64,000 bases of DNA from Microvirga lotononidis (GCF_034627025.1 NZ_CP141050.1:248001-312000), one strand, 5' to 3'. Counted from the first letter of the stretch, positions 17,642 to 27,794 are shown. The notes: generated from the sequence alone by a model not told the origin. Translations and numbers: made by a program.

Positions 17642-19339
17642 ATGCTGACTCGCCGCCAGGCCATCAGTGGAGCGCTGTCTACGATCGGGGTAAATCTCGG
17701 GGGGTGCGCAACTCTCGTTTCCCCTGCGACCGGCGTTTGTCCGGATGATCCACGTTACACCAGTTCAACTACTCCACTCACCATCGACACACACGTGCAT
17801 GTGTTCAATGGATCCGACATCCAGGTTGAGCGATACATCTCTCTTGTGCGAGCTAGAGTGACCCCTGCTCTCAAGTATCTTGGCGAAATTCTCCAGGAGG
17901 TGGGATGGCATATTGCACCAAGTGGGACAGACGAGCTTGCACTCCTTCAAGAGATCAGCAAGCAGATGAGAGCGGAATGCAACGCCGGAAGGATCGAGCA
18001 GACTATCGCCGCTTATAGAGCTCAGAAGTACTTTCAGGGGCTTCAGGAGCTCACGCGTGCTTTGGATATCGTTGAGCGCCGCTATGTGGGCCAACCGCGT
18101 GCGGAAAGTGCAGACTCCATTGCTGACGCCATACGATCCCTTCCGACAGAGCACAACAAGTTGCGGGATCGCCTGCGGCAGCAGAAACTGAGAGGCTCAG
18201 CGCGGCAGGAAATTGATGCCGCTTTAGCGTTTGTATTACAGCAATTTCAGTATCGATATGTCAATGTCTTGGAGTATCTCTCTCGGTACTCTTCAGGTTC
18301 ATCGCGAAAAATAGACCTTATAATTTGTCATCAATTGGACTTTGACTGGTCACTCGCTCACGGCCAGCCGACGAAAACCTCCATACAAGATCAGATCAAT
18401 GTCATGGAGCAAATTTCAATTCTTACAGGAGGTCGAGTCCATTGCTTCGCTCCGTTCGACCCGATGAGGCAGGTTGCGTACGACCTTCAGCTGATTCAAG
18501 AGTCTCCCCTCGCGCTCGTTCAAAGAGCGATCAGCTCGCAGGGATTTATCGGCGTTAAGATGTACCCGCCAATGGGGTTTGCTCCTATGGGCAACTCATC
18601 GCTATCGTGGAGCCGCTGGCGAGAACCGTGGATTGCGCCAGCTCTGCAGCGTCCAGATATTGGTGTTCTCCTCGATAGGGCTCTGCTTCAATTATATAGC
18701 TGGTGTATTGCCAACAATGTGCCGATCATGGCTCATACTTCGAAGTCAAACAGCCCCTCATCCGACTTCGAGAAACTCACTAAAGCGTCCTACTGGCAAT
18801 CCGTACCGGCGGGGCTAAGCGTTACGTTCGGGCATTTTGGGAATACGGAAGTAGGCCTCCAGAGTAATCTCGACCGCGCGAAGCAGTATATGAAGCTGAT
18901 GCAACCAATGGGAAACCATGGGGCTAACTTTTATGCGGACTCGGCCTATTTCACACATGCCATCACCAATCCATCGAACCTCAAATCTGCCCTTCGCACC
19001 TTGTTCAAGACGATGCAGGGGCCAGGTTCAGTCCCTTTGAGTGAACGATTGATGTACGGCAGCGATTGGGAGATGCTCATCATCGAAGGTGGCGATACCT
19101 TTGGCTATCTCCGCACATTCGAACAGATTTTCGCCGAGCTTAGTGGCGATCCTTCGATTGGAGCTGAAGGTACGTTGAGCGATCGCTTCTTTGGAATCAA
19201 CGCCGCAGATCATCTTTCATTGCACCCTGGGGTTCCCAACAGCACACGATCGCGACTCGACGCGTTCTATGCCGCGAAGAATGTGCCAAAGCCACTGTGG
19301 GCAACGAAAGTTGATATGCTCCCGCGAACTGTCAGCTGA
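17642..19339 (+). CDS. Exported metal-dependent amidohydrolase (amidohydrolase_2 type), putative lipoprotein
   Basis: 565 residues from ATG 17642 (GAGGGG upstream; GTG 17633 also possible). The N-terminus has LTRRQAISGALSTIG and a lipobox LGGC, so Tat export and lipidation are likely. The TIM-barrel metal site is complete in order: THVHVF (HxH), GVKMYPPMGF (Lys), IMAHTSK (His), VTFGHFGN (His) and MYGSDWEML (Asp). A long helical insertion (about 80-210) separates the first strand from the rest. The family includes decarboxylases, lactonases and amidases; substrate unknown. It is 172 bp upstream of the cyclase gene on the same strand and shares its lower GC, so it may belong to the same system. 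Confidence 0.8.
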   Translation: MLTRRQAISGALSTIGVNLGGCATLVSPATGVCPDDPRYTSSTTPLTIDTHVHVFNGSDIQVERYISLVRARVTPALKYLGEILQEVGWHIAPSGTDELALLQEISKQMRAECNAGRIEQTIAAYRAQKYFQGLQELTRALDIVERRYVGQPRAESADSIADAIRSLPTEHNKLRDRLRQQKLRGSARQEIDAALAFVLQQFQYRYVNVLEYLSRYSSGSSRKIDLIICHQLDFDWSLAHGQPTKTSIQDQINVMEQISILTGGRVHCFAPFDPMRQVAYDLQLIQESPLALVQRAISSQGFIGVKMYPPMGFAPMGNSSLSWSRWREPWIAPALQRPDIGVLLDRALLQLYSWCIANNVPIMAHTSKSNSPSSDFEKLTKASYWQSVPAGLSVTFGHFGNTEVGLQSNLDRAKQYMKLMQPMGNHGANFYADSAYFTHAITNPSNLKSALRTLFKTMQGPGSVPLSERLMYGSDWEMLIIEGGDTFGYLRTFEQIFAELSGDPSIGAEGTLSDRFFGINAADHLSLHPGVPNSTRSRLDAFYAAKNVPKPLWATKVDMLPRTVS

Positions 19340-19511
19340 CCTGATCAAATGCAACTTGAGAACATCATGCTCCCCATTCTATCTGCCGATTCTAATGCTA
19401 AGCTTACGGCTGGGCCTGGGGCGTGCGCCACTTTCTTCCCAACGAGTCATACATAGTGACAGGAGATGGGCGGTTTTTATGGTAGCTTTTCCGTCTTGAC
19501 CGGCGAGGTTT

Positions 19512-22500
19512 ATGACCGACCGAGCATCACAGGACATCTTTAGGTTTCTGCCCGGGGTACTTATCGATTGGGCGGAGGGACGTGGTGCGCTTCCCCTGCA
19601 AGAGTCGCATGTTGGCGCGCTTCTAATAACTGACATCTCAGGTTTTACCCGCCTTACCGCAAGGTTATCACGCGACGGAACAAACGCCGGCGCAGAGAGG
19701 ATCGGGCATGCTCTGAATCAGGTCGTGGGCGAGCTGGTTGAAGCAATAGAAAAGCGGGGCGGCTCTGTTCTAAGCTTTGAGGGGGACTCACTCCTTGCTG
19801 GCTGGAAGGCAGAGGGGGATCCACCTCAACTGGCATCGGCTGTCTGGCGTGGTTGTCACTGTGCTTACATCCTCAATCGAGAATTTGGTGCAATCGATAT
19901 TGAGGGCGAGACGCTTACCCTTCGCTCAGGTGTCGCTGCAGGCACATTGAGCGTTGTGCATCTGGAAACACGCTCAAAAGATAGACAGGTCATCCTTACC
20001 GGTCCCTGTGTCTCGGAGGTCGCTCATTGTGCTGGGCTAGCCGAGAGTGGAGAAGTCTTGATATCCGCAGAGGCATGGCAGAGTGTCCGTGAGTATGCGA
20101 AGGGGCGAAGCACGGACGACATGGTCCGCCTTATTGAAATCGAAGATCCACCGCCTCTCAAGCGCGCCCCGCACAAAGCGTCCCCCGAACTCGGAAGCGC
20201 GGATCTCATAAATTATCTTCCGTCTGTGGTGCGCACTCGACTTGGCTCGCCTCTGGCGCGATGGCTCACAGAGATTCGGACTGTTACAATCCTATTTGCT
20301 CGAGTTACCCGCACAAACTTACTTAATGACATTGGCAGCCTTGAGCTCGTCGTTGATACGCTTCATGCAAAGGCAAGAAAGTTTTCTGGTGAGTGCCTGA
20401 GGATTGCAAGCTGCGAGGGCGGACTTCAAGCTCTCATTGCTTTCGGTTTGCCAGGGTATACCCATACAGACGACCCTCGGCGTGCCTGCCTCTCGGCCAT
20501 AGAGCTTCATTCGGCCATTGAACAAGTAGGGCTGCAGCTGTCTATAGGCATCGCAACCGGAGACACGTTTTGTGGCCCTTTGGGGACACCCCATCGAGCT
20601 GAATACACAGTCCTTGGAGAAGCGGTGAATCGCGCCGCTCGGCTCACAACTGTTGCGGCCGGTCGTACGCTTGCGGATGCTATGACCGCCAGCGCAGCGT
20701 CCGAGTTTGTCAACTTCCAGGGTCCCTGGCCAATGAATGTCCCAGGGCTCCGGACTCCAATTGCGACCTACATCGCTATTGAGCGACGTAGCGATGGCGT
20801 GCCTCCCCTGGAACAGAACCTTGTAGGCCGCACTGCAGAATTGCTGCAACTGATTTCCCTTGTTCAGCGACCACATAAAGCCGGCACACAGATAATTCTC
20901 ATCGAAGGCGAAGCTGGGATCGGAAAATCCGCACTGATGATCCGGCTTGCTCAAATTTGCCGGGTAGAAGGCTTCACCGTCCTTGTAGCGACTGCTGACG
21001 AGGTCGAGCGCGAGACACCATACTTCGGATTCCGCCGCGTCGTAAGACAGCTCCTTGGTGTCGAGCGCTTGCGTGGAGACCACGCATTCGATCAAATCGC
21101 CAAGCGGTTGGCAAACCGGCAAGAGCATGTTCCATATATTTCTCTTCTAGGAGACACACTGGACCTCGGGCTCAACGCCACGGCGTTGACCGAAGAGCTA
21201 TCGAGTAGCGTCCGTTCCGAGAATCTACGACGTCTCGTCAGAGATTTGATTCTTGACGCACTGCAAACTGGATCCGGCTTCATCATAATCGAGGATGTGC
21301 AGTGGCTTGATGCTGCATCTAGACTCCTCCTTGCTGATATTGCCCGAACATCGAACCCGGTCACGGTCCTTCTCACTGCCCGCGATGCAACGCCTAAAGA
21401 CTTTGAGTTCGAAGGCGGTACTGTTATTCAAAAGATTCGGCTTAAGCCACTGAATGAGCGGGAAACGACAGAACTGGCTCAGCACCTGCTGAAATACCCG
21501 AACCCGGGCGCCTATCTTAAGGATGAGATCTGGCACCGGACCGGCGGCAACCCATTATTCGTGGGTGAAATTTGCCAGGCGCTCAATCAAGCATCAGCTT
21601 CGTCGCCCCACCAAAGTACCGTCACATTGCCTCGGTCCGCTCGAGCGGCAATCTTGGGTCGCATGGATCTCTTGCCTTCCAATGAGCAACTCGTTCTCAA
21701 GATCTCAAGCGCCGTGACAGGAACTTTCACAGTTGAGGACCTCGGGGCCATTGAGCCTCTGAGGAAGGCAGATATCGATGTCTCAAATTGTATCTCTAAC
21801 CTCGTTGCAGTGAATTTGTTAAGGCGAGACTTCGTTGAGGCAGACCGCTTCATGTTCAGCCACGCCGTCATTCGGGAGGTGGTGTATGCAAGCATGCCGT
21901 CAGAGCAACGGGAAGAAGCCCATGCCGAAGTTGCCCGTATGCTTGAGAGCAGTCACCGTCGCGCTGAACCCGAAACGCTAGCGCTTATTCTCCGGCAGTG
22001 GCAACAGGCCAAAGTTCCACCGAAGGAATTCGTTTACCTCGATGTCGTTGCAGAGATAAGGCTACGGCAATACAACAGCTCCGCGGCACTTGTGCTGGTT
22101 GATCGCTTCCTCGCAATGGCTGGAAGCGAACCCCAATATGTCTTACCAGCTGAGCGACTTGCGGCCGCTTATTTCACTAAGGGTGAGGCAGAACTAAACC
22201 TCGGTCATCTCGAGGCTGCTCGGCGCGCCTACGAAGATGGCCTCCGAATCATGAAGCTACCTCTCCCGAAAAGCTCCGTCGGTCTCACCGCAAGTATCTT
22301 GCGACAAGCCATCCGACATCTTTTCCGACATGTACGTCGACGAAACTCGGAATTAGCTGCCAATGATACGAGTAGTTCCTTAGGATCGAGCATCGATAGT
22401 GTGCTTCTCAAGGCGGCGCGGGTCTATGAAGACCTAACCCGGATTTACTATTTCCAAGGCGATAAGACCCGGCTGATTTATGCAACCCTACGCGCTACCG

Positions 22501-23612
22501 CTCTAGCCGAGCGGGTGGGCAGCATAACTCCTGTACTTGTTGTGAATTATGCAAGCCTCGGCGCAATTTGTGGAGTTATACCACTCAGGAAACAAGCAGA
22601 ATACTACCTTCAGCTTTCGAACCGACTGTCAGAAGAATTGAACAATCCTGCGGTGAGGCCAAGAGTGGACCTCCTCACAGGGTTGTACAAGACCAGCGTT
22701 GGAGATTGGGAGCAAGCCAGGATCCATTTCGAGAGAGGTCTTGAGCAAGCATCTTCGGTCGGTGATACAAGACGATGGTGTGAACTCGCAGTAGGATTGG
22801 AAACGATCAGCAATCCATGGTTATTTAATCCAATCTTCCGGAGTGAGCATGAGTGGATCAAGCTCGTCGGTGCGATCTGTCGTGCTGGATTAGAACGGGA
22901 TGACATCCAAGTACTCGGCTGCGGTCTAGCAGGCGGTTTACGCGGCTACCACGTTCTCGGTGTCCATAAAGAGGCGCTTGTATGCCTTCATCAGCTCTCA
23001 GATTTGTTAGGAGCCCGTGCGATGGAGCTTGAGCCTATCCATCGCCTTGAGGCTGCAGCGTATCTGGCGGATGTGGCGCACCTCCAAGGAGACTTGGATG
23101 TCTGGGAGAACCAGCTCACCGAGGCGCTTCGCTGGATCGACATGGTGAATCCAACCATGAAATCGAGAACACTGCCAGCTCTCAGCGGCGCCTTTAGAGC
23201 AGCGATGATTGAGTCTAGCGAGAACGCCAGCCAGGCGGCGAATGAGTTGTGTCTAAAGCTCGCCAGTGCTAGCGCGACAAAGCTCCGGCGCTTCGCAAGA
23301 ATTTATCCCATTGGACGACCGGTGTCGTTTATGGCTTCCGGCGACTTGGAGGCAAAGTTCGGGAGAGAGCGCAAGGCCGTTCGGCTTTGGCGCAGGGCGC
23401 TTTCGGATTCGATGCGCCTACAGCTCTTCGGGATGGCGATAGCTGCACGGAAACGGCTCCAAGCCCAGAACGCTCCCCTTGATGACATTTGCCTCATGGC
23501 GTCGATGCAACTGGATGCCTTGTCAGAGATCTATGACCGCTCTCAGTGGGAAATTGCAGAGCGGTCTGCCGCAGGATTTAGTCTCATTCGTAAGGATAGC
23601 TCTGGTGCATAG
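19512..23612 (+). CDS. Tandem class III cyclase/AAA ATPase/TPR signalling protein (soluble adenylyl cyclase-like)
   Basis: 1366 residues. C1 cyclase domain about 30-215 with LLITDISGFTRL (metal Asp about 41) and SFEGDSLLAGW (second Asp about 92). C2 about 250-420 has LFARVTR and CEGGLQAL where the metal Asp residues should be, but keeps the transition-state Asn and Arg in VLGEAVNRAARL (about 367-378), which C1 lacks (GPCVSEVAHCAGL). The halves are thus complementary, as in mammalian soluble adenylyl cyclase. An AAA/STAND ATPase follows: Walker A GEAGIGKSA about 466, Walker B FIIIEDVQWLD about 595. The C-terminal half is helical repeat (TPR-like). Product is probably cAMP, gated by the ATPase module; input unknown. 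Overlaps the radical SAM gene by 8 bp. Confidence 0.85.
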   Translation: MTDRASQDIFRFLPGVLIDWAEGRGALPLQESHVGALLITDISGFTRLTARLSRDGTNAGAERIGHALNQVVGELVEAIEKRGGSVLSFEGDSLLAGWKAEGDPPQLASAVWRGCHCAYILNREFGAIDIEGETLTLRSGVAAGTLSVVHLETRSKDRQVILTGPCVSEVAHCAGLAESGEVLISAEAWQSVREYAKGRSTDDMVRLIEIEDPPPLKRAPHKASPELGSADLINYLPSVVRTRLGSPLARWLTEIRTVTILFARVTRTNLLNDIGSLELVVDTLHAKARKFSGECLRIASCEGGLQALIAFGLPGYTHTDDPRRACLSAIELHSAIEQVGLQLSIGIATGDTFCGPLGTPHRAEYTVLGEAVNRAARLTTVAAGRTLADAMTASAASEFVNFQGPWPMNVPGLRTPIATYIAIERRSDGVPPLEQNLVGRTAELLQLISLVQRPHKAGTQIILIEGEAGIGKSALMIRLAQICRVEGFTVLVATADEVERETPYFGFRRVVRQLLGVERLRGDHAFDQIAKRLANRQEHVPYISLLGDTLDLGLNATALTEELSSSVRSENLRRLVRDLILDALQTGSGFIIIEDVQWLDAASRLLLADIARTSNPVTVLLTARDATPKDFEFEGGTVIQKIRLKPLNERETTELAQHLLKYPNPGAYLKDEIWHRTGGNPLFVGEICQALNQASASSPHQSTVTLPRSARAAILGRMDLLPSNEQLVLKISSAVTGTFTVEDLGAIEPLRKADIDVSNCISNLVAVNLLRRDFVEADRFMFSHAVIREVVYASMPSEQREEAHAEVARMLESSHRRAEPETLALILRQWQQAKVPPKEFVYLDVVAEIRLRQYNSSAALVLVDRFLAMAGSEPQYVLPAERLAAAYFTKGEAELNLGHLEAARRAYEDGLRIMKLPLPKSSVGLTASILRQAIRHLFRHVRRRNSELAANDTSSSLGSSIDSVLLKAARVYEDLTRIYYFQGDKTRLIYATLRATALAERVGSITPVLVVNYASLGAICGVIPLRKQAEYYLQLSNRLSEELNNPAVRPRVDLLTGLYKTSVGDWEQARIHFERGLEQASSVGDTRRWCELAVGLETISNPWLFNPIFRSEHEWIKLVGAICRAGLERDDIQVLGCGLAGGLRGYHVLGVHKEALVCLHQLSDLLGARAMELEPIHRLEAAAYLADVAHLQGDLDVWENQLTEALRWIDMVNPTMKSRTLPALSGAFRAAMIESSENASQAANELCLKLASASATKLRRFARIYPIGRPVSFMASGDLEAKFGRERKAVRLWRRALSDSMRLQLFGMAIAARKRLQAQNAPLDDICLMASMQLDALSEIYDRSQWEIAERSAAGFSLIRKDSSGA

Positions 23613-25140
23613 ACCTGCGCGTAAGCCTCGAGTCTTGATCGTCATTGCTCATTTTGACGATTCGCGTAACCCAAACGGGCGCCCCAATTTTGTACCGCAA
23701 GGCGTCGGGCACGCATTTCTGGCAGGAGCCTTCGCCAGCAGTGAAGTTGAGCTGATGCTTTATAGTGAGTTCTATAGTGGCCCACTCGCTGACGAGAAGA
23801 TGTTTTCTTGGCCAGACATGTTGGTTCTTACGGGGGTCACATCAGCGTTCGACAGAATGCGGCAGCTCGCAGCCTACACACGCGTCAAGTCGCCTAAATG
23901 CGTTGTTGTCGCTGGAGGGCCCGCCGTTCGCAATTTGCCGCGAACGAGTGCCAGTACCTTCGACTACGCTTGCAATGGAGATGTTGAGGAATTGGCCACT
24001 GTAGCACAGGAGGTTTTCGGGCCTCATGTCGTGGCAGACCATTTCCGCCCACGCTTTGATCTTCTAACGTGGAATGGCCCGGTTAACTATGCGGAATCGA
24101 GCCGGTACTGTAATTTTCGTTGCTCCTTTTGTGCTCTGACAGCGGAGAATAGGCCTTATGCAGCTTATGATTTAGACTTTGTGGAGGAGCAGCTCCGATC
24201 ATATCGGCGCCCTAAGCCGGTTCTTTTCGTAGACAACAATTTTTATGGCAACAATCGCTCCTTGTTCTACCAAAAGCTGGATCTGCTAGAAGATCTTGTA
24301 AAGCGTAGAATCTTACCTGGATGGCTTGCGCTGGTCACAAGTGACTTTTTTTCAGATCCTATGAACCTCACCCGTGCGCGTGAGGCAGGCTGCCTTGGCC
24401 TATTCTGCGGCGTTGAAAGTTTCAACGCGGACCAAATTAAAGCCTATAACAAACGGCAAAATCTTGTTTTGCCACAGCTCGAAGTCATCAGGGCATGTTT
24501 AGAAGCCGGAATCGTTTTCCAGTATGGTCTGCTTTTTGACCCAACGGTGCAGCTGCTCGAAGACATGGAGGCAGAGCTCGACTTTGTCCTGAATTGCGAC
24601 AGGATCCCTCTTCCGGCATTCCTCAGCCTCACGATCCCGCTCCTCGGAACCCCCTTGTTCCACGACCGTCTTCGGTCAAAGCAGTTCCTTCCAATGGCGA
24701 AACTCAGGGATATGGACGGATATACCCTACTCACACGACCGATTGACGAGCTTGAACGGGTAGTCCCATTTGTTCGAAGCCTTGCGAAACTGAATGGCCA
24801 CAGCAGGCAGATCGCACGTCACAGTTTTGGCTTTTGGCGTCGATACCGGCGATCTCTTTCTGTGCGTCAGATGACATGTTTGATCGCAAATAGCGCCCGC
24901 TTGTGCATGCCTAGCCTGATCAACAATCGTCGTAGCCCGTCTCTCACTCATGACGAGACACTCACCTATATTACCTCTAGTCAGCCTCTCGGACCACTTT
25001 ATCAGCCACTCTTCGCCCTCCCCGAGCATCTCCGACAGAATTTCAGCCCGACCATGATTACAGATGAAGCAGGAGAGGTTCATCCCGATATCGCGGGAAA
25101 TCTCACCAGGTTATCAACCCCGGTGCGTGAGCAGGGATGA
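23605..25140 (+). CDS. B12-binding-type radical SAM protein
   Basis: About 511 residues from GTG 23605, which has AAGGA eight bases upstream and overlaps the cyclase stop by 8 bp. The N-terminal about 140 residues are a B12-binding-like Rossmann fold (RVLIVIAHFDD, GVGHAFLAGAF, VVVAGGPAVRNLP). The radical SAM cluster motif is CNFRCSFC at about 169-176, followed by VLFVDNNFYGN, CLGLFCGVESFNADQI and the barrel. It lacks an obvious DxHxxG cobalamin-ligand motif. The C-terminal about 130 residues match nothing I know. Family members do methylations and unusual C-C chemistry. The overlap with a cyclase/ATPase gene suggests coupled translation and shared function. Confidence 0.85.
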   Translation: MHRPARKPRVLIVIAHFDDSRNPNGRPNFVPQGVGHAFLAGAFASSEVELMLYSEFYSGPLADEKMFSWPDMLVLTGVTSAFDRMRQLAAYTRVKSPKCVVVAGGPAVRNLPRTSASTFDYACNGDVEELATVAQEVFGPHVVADHFRPRFDLLTWNGPVNYAESSRYCNFRCSFCALTAENRPYAAYDLDFVEEQLRSYRRPKPVLFVDNNFYGNNRSLFYQKLDLLEDLVKRRILPGWLALVTSDFFSDPMNLTRAREAGCLGLFCGVESFNADQIKAYNKRQNLVLPQLEVIRACLEAGIVFQYGLLFDPTVQLLEDMEAELDFVLNCDRIPLPAFLSLTIPLLGTPLFHDRLRSKQFLPMAKLRDMDGYTLLTRPIDELERVVPFVRSLAKLNGHSRQIARHSFGFWRRYRRSLSVRQMTCLIANSARLCMPSLINNRRSPSLTHDETLTYITSSQPLGPLYQPLFALPEHLRQNFSPTMITDEAGEVHPDIAGNLTRLSTPVREQG

Positions 25141-25673
25141 TATCGTTAGGATCGTTCGCCTTCTTCATACGGTAGCGTCAGGTTAACCGGTAGGTGACCG
25201 GAAAGAGGCATAGAGGAGGGATGAAGAACACGCGTCATTCTCCTTATGCTCGCCACCGCTTTCCGGCCGCGGTCATCAGCCATGCCGTCTGGCTCTACTT
25301 TCGGTTCCCGCTCAGCCTGCGGATGGTGGAGGAAATGCTGGCCGCCGCGGCATCCTGGTCAGTCATGAGACGGTGCGACAGTGGGCGCTGAAGTTCGGTC
25401 AGAACTTTGCCAACCAGATCCGCCGCCGTCTTCCGCTAGCCGGAGACAAGTGGCACCTCGATGAGGTGGTGATCAGCATCGCCGGTCGGAAGCATTGGCT
25501 CTGGCGTGCTGTCGACCAACATGGGATCGTGCTCGATATCCTGGTCCAGAGCCGCCGCGATGCCAAGGCGGCCAAGCGGCTGTTGCGCAAGCTGCTCAAG
25601 AAACAAGGCATCGCACCGCGCGTGATGATTACCGATAAACTCGCAAGCTCCGGCGCGACCAAGCGAGCTATAA

Positions 25674-26629
25674 GAGGCTGGTGAGCAATTATCTTTCTTT
25701 CCGCGTGAGGCGGCGCAGCAAAATGCGGCTCATCGCAAGATAAAGCAGCATCTCGCCGGTCTCGACTAGGCGTTCGTAGTCCTTGGCGAGGCGGCGGTTG
25801 GTGGTCAACCAGGCGATGGTCCGCTCAACGATCCATCTGCGTGCGAGCACGTGAAAGCCACTCGGCCGTGTTGGGGGCTCCGCGTCGGCCCGCATCCAGA
25901 CGCCACCGCTCCACCAGTGTTGCGGAATGGATAGCTTCCATCCGAGCGCTCTGCACAGCCAATCCTTCAACCCTCGATAAGCCGTGTCCGCCCACATGAG
26001 CTCGATAACCGGGAAGAGATGCTCTAAACCCTCCAACAGGAGCTCGGCGCCCGCGCGGTCATGGATGTCGGCCGGATGCACCTTGTTCTTCAGCAGCGTT
26101 CCTTGCGTATCAACGAGCAAGTGACGCTTGCGGCCCTTGATCTTTTTGCCACCATCGTACCCACGTGGTCCACCCATCTCAGTGGTTTTGACCGACTGAC
26201 TGTCGATGATCGCCGCTGTCGGCTGAGGAGCCCGGCCAATCATGCGGCGATAACTCTCGCGCAGCACTCGCGTGACCTGCTCCCACGTCCCGTTCTCGCG
26301 CCACTGGGCATAGTGATAGAACACGGCGTAACGCGGAGGGTATTCGTGCGGTAGCAGCCGCCACTGGGCGCCGGTGCGCAGCAGATAGAAGATGGCGTCG
26401 GTGATGCGTCGGAGCGGATAAGTCTGCCGTCGCCCGGCGGGATGGCTGCGGGTTATCAGCGGCTCCAGCAGCGCCCATTCCGCATCAGTGAGATCGCTGG
26501 CGTAGGAACTGACATCCATGGCACGGGCTCCTCAAACGTGAAACAGCCCGCATCCGCCTCCGCGGCCCAGCACCAAACCTATTCTGAATCAACCACTTGG
26601 CTCGAGCAATAAAATTGCTCACCAGCCTC
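25674..26629 (-). mobile_element. Complete IS5-family element (956 bp)
   Basis: Perfect 17-bp inverted ends GAGGCTGGTGAGCAATT, flanked by TAA on both sides (25671-25673 and 26630-26632), a 3-bp target duplication of the IS427-group type. It sits exactly at the left junction of the IS630 element. Confidence 0.88.
25689..26519 (-). CDS. IS5-family (IS427-like) transposase
   Basis: 276 residues, complete. DDE domain: AAIIDSQSVKTTEMGG (first Asp), MWADTAYRG (second Asp) and RRWIVERTIAWLTTNRRL (Glu). N-terminal DUF4096-type YASDLTDAEWALLEPL. Intact frame inside intact ends, so potentially active. Confidence 0.93.
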   Translation of the reverse strand: MDVSSYASDLTDAEWALLEPLITRSHPAGRRQTYPLRRITDAIFYLLRTGAQWRLLPHEYPPRYAVFYHYAQWRENGTWEQVTRVLRESYRRMIGRAPQPTAAIIDSQSVKTTEMGGPRGYDGGKKIKGRKRHLLVDTQGTLLKNKVHPADIHDRAGAELLLEGLEHLFPVIELMWADTAYRGLKDWLCRALGWKLSIPQHWWSGGVWMRADAEPPTRPSGFHVLARRWIVERTIAWLTTNRRLAKDYERLVETGEMLLYLAMSRILLRRLTRKER

Positions 26630-26631
26630 TA

Positions 26632-27794
26632 ATACCCAGCCAGGGAATTGCTGACTCGGATTTGCGTCGGGGCGCCTGACGTGATTCACTGCGGAGCGGG
26701 GGCGTTGTTGAGGGGATCAGCATGGCTGCCCTCCGGATCCGCCAGGACTACTCACCATCCGACTTACGCCAACGGGCTGCTCGTGAGAGGGACACCCGGG
26801 CCAGCCTGCGGTTGCTGGCCATTGCCAATGCGCTTGAGGGCATGACCCGAACGGAGGCCGCCCGGCTGGCCGGCATGGAGCGCCAGGCTCTGCACGATGC
26901 CATCCTGCGCTTCAATGTCGAGGGACCTGACGATCTGCATGACCGGCCCCGCTCGGGTCGCCCGGAACAACTCAACCCTGGGCAGCAGGCCGCGCTCAAG
27001 GCCCACATTCTGCACGGGCCGGAGCCCGAGCGCGATGGGGTCAGTGCCTGGCGTCTGGTCGACCTGTGTGAGCATGTCGAGCGGACGTATGGCGTTCACT
27101 ACAGCGAATGGGGGCTCTCGTGCCTGCTCAAGCGGCTGAACCTGTCACGGCAGAAGACCCGGCCCTCGCACCCGAAGGGCAATCCGGCCGCGCAGGCGGC
27201 GTTCAAAAAAGGAACTCCCGTCAAAGCTGCAGGCCCTCGCGACCGAGCACCCTGAGGCGCGTCTTCAACTCTGGTGCCAGGATGAAGCGCGCTTTGGCCA
27301 GAAAGGCCGGACCACCCGCGTTTGGTACGAGCGTGGGGTACGTCCGCCCGGTGTGGTCGATCAGCGCTTCGAGAGCTTGTATCTGTTTGCCGCCTGCCGG
27401 CCCGGCACGGACGAGACCTTCGCGTTGGCTCTGCCGCGGGTGAACACCGACGCGATGATGATCTTTCTGGAGCAGTTTGCCCGGCAGCTCGAACCCGGCG
27501 TACATGCAGTGCTCGTGCTGGATCAGGCTGGCTGGCACGACGCGCGGGCCTTGCACGTGCCAGAGACGATCACGCTGTTGCCTTTGCCGCCGGCGTCACC
27601 CCAGCTGAACCCGGTGGAGCGGGTCTGGCTCTACCTGCGTGAGCGCTATCTCTCGCATCGGATGCTCGACGATTATGAAGCCGTGTTGGACGCGGTCTGC
27701 CGCGCCTGGAACCGGCTCCTCGACGAGACAGGCCGTCTCACAACATTGACGGCCTACCCGTATCTCACTGCGTCAGGAATTCCATGAGCGGGTA
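26632..27794 (+). mobile_element. IS630-family element
   Basis: Ends TACCCAGCCAGGGAATTGCTGAC and the reverse complement of CGTCAGGAATTCCATGAGCGGGTA are inverted repeats (boundaries uncertain by about 2 bp) and are bounded by TA, the IS630 target. Excision on paper restores the IS6 transposase reading frame. Confidence 0.8.
26722..27787 (+). pseudogene. IS630-family transposase with +1 frame change
   Basis: ATG 26722 opens an N-terminal helix-turn-helix part (RTEAARLAGMERQALHDAIL, DRPRSGRPEQL). At the A6 run 27205-27210 the frame must change by one base to reach the catalytic part: LQLWCQDEARFGQKGR (Asp), AVLVLDQAGWHDA (Asp), LPPASPQLNPVERVW (Glu). An A5 run would give one open frame. This is either an inactivating insertion or a site of transcriptional slippage/recoding, which occurs in some IS. 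Confidence 0.8.

Noticed and set aside
20319..21128. 269-codon minus-strand frame inside the cyclase gene
   Set aside because: Shadow; the plus strand encodes cyclase C2 and Walker A continuously.
27205..27211. Programmed -1 frameshift at an A-AAA-AAG heptamer in IS630
   Set aside because: The heptamer phase fits a shift from the second frame to the first, the opposite of what is needed; only +1 change, slippage or an extra A explains it.
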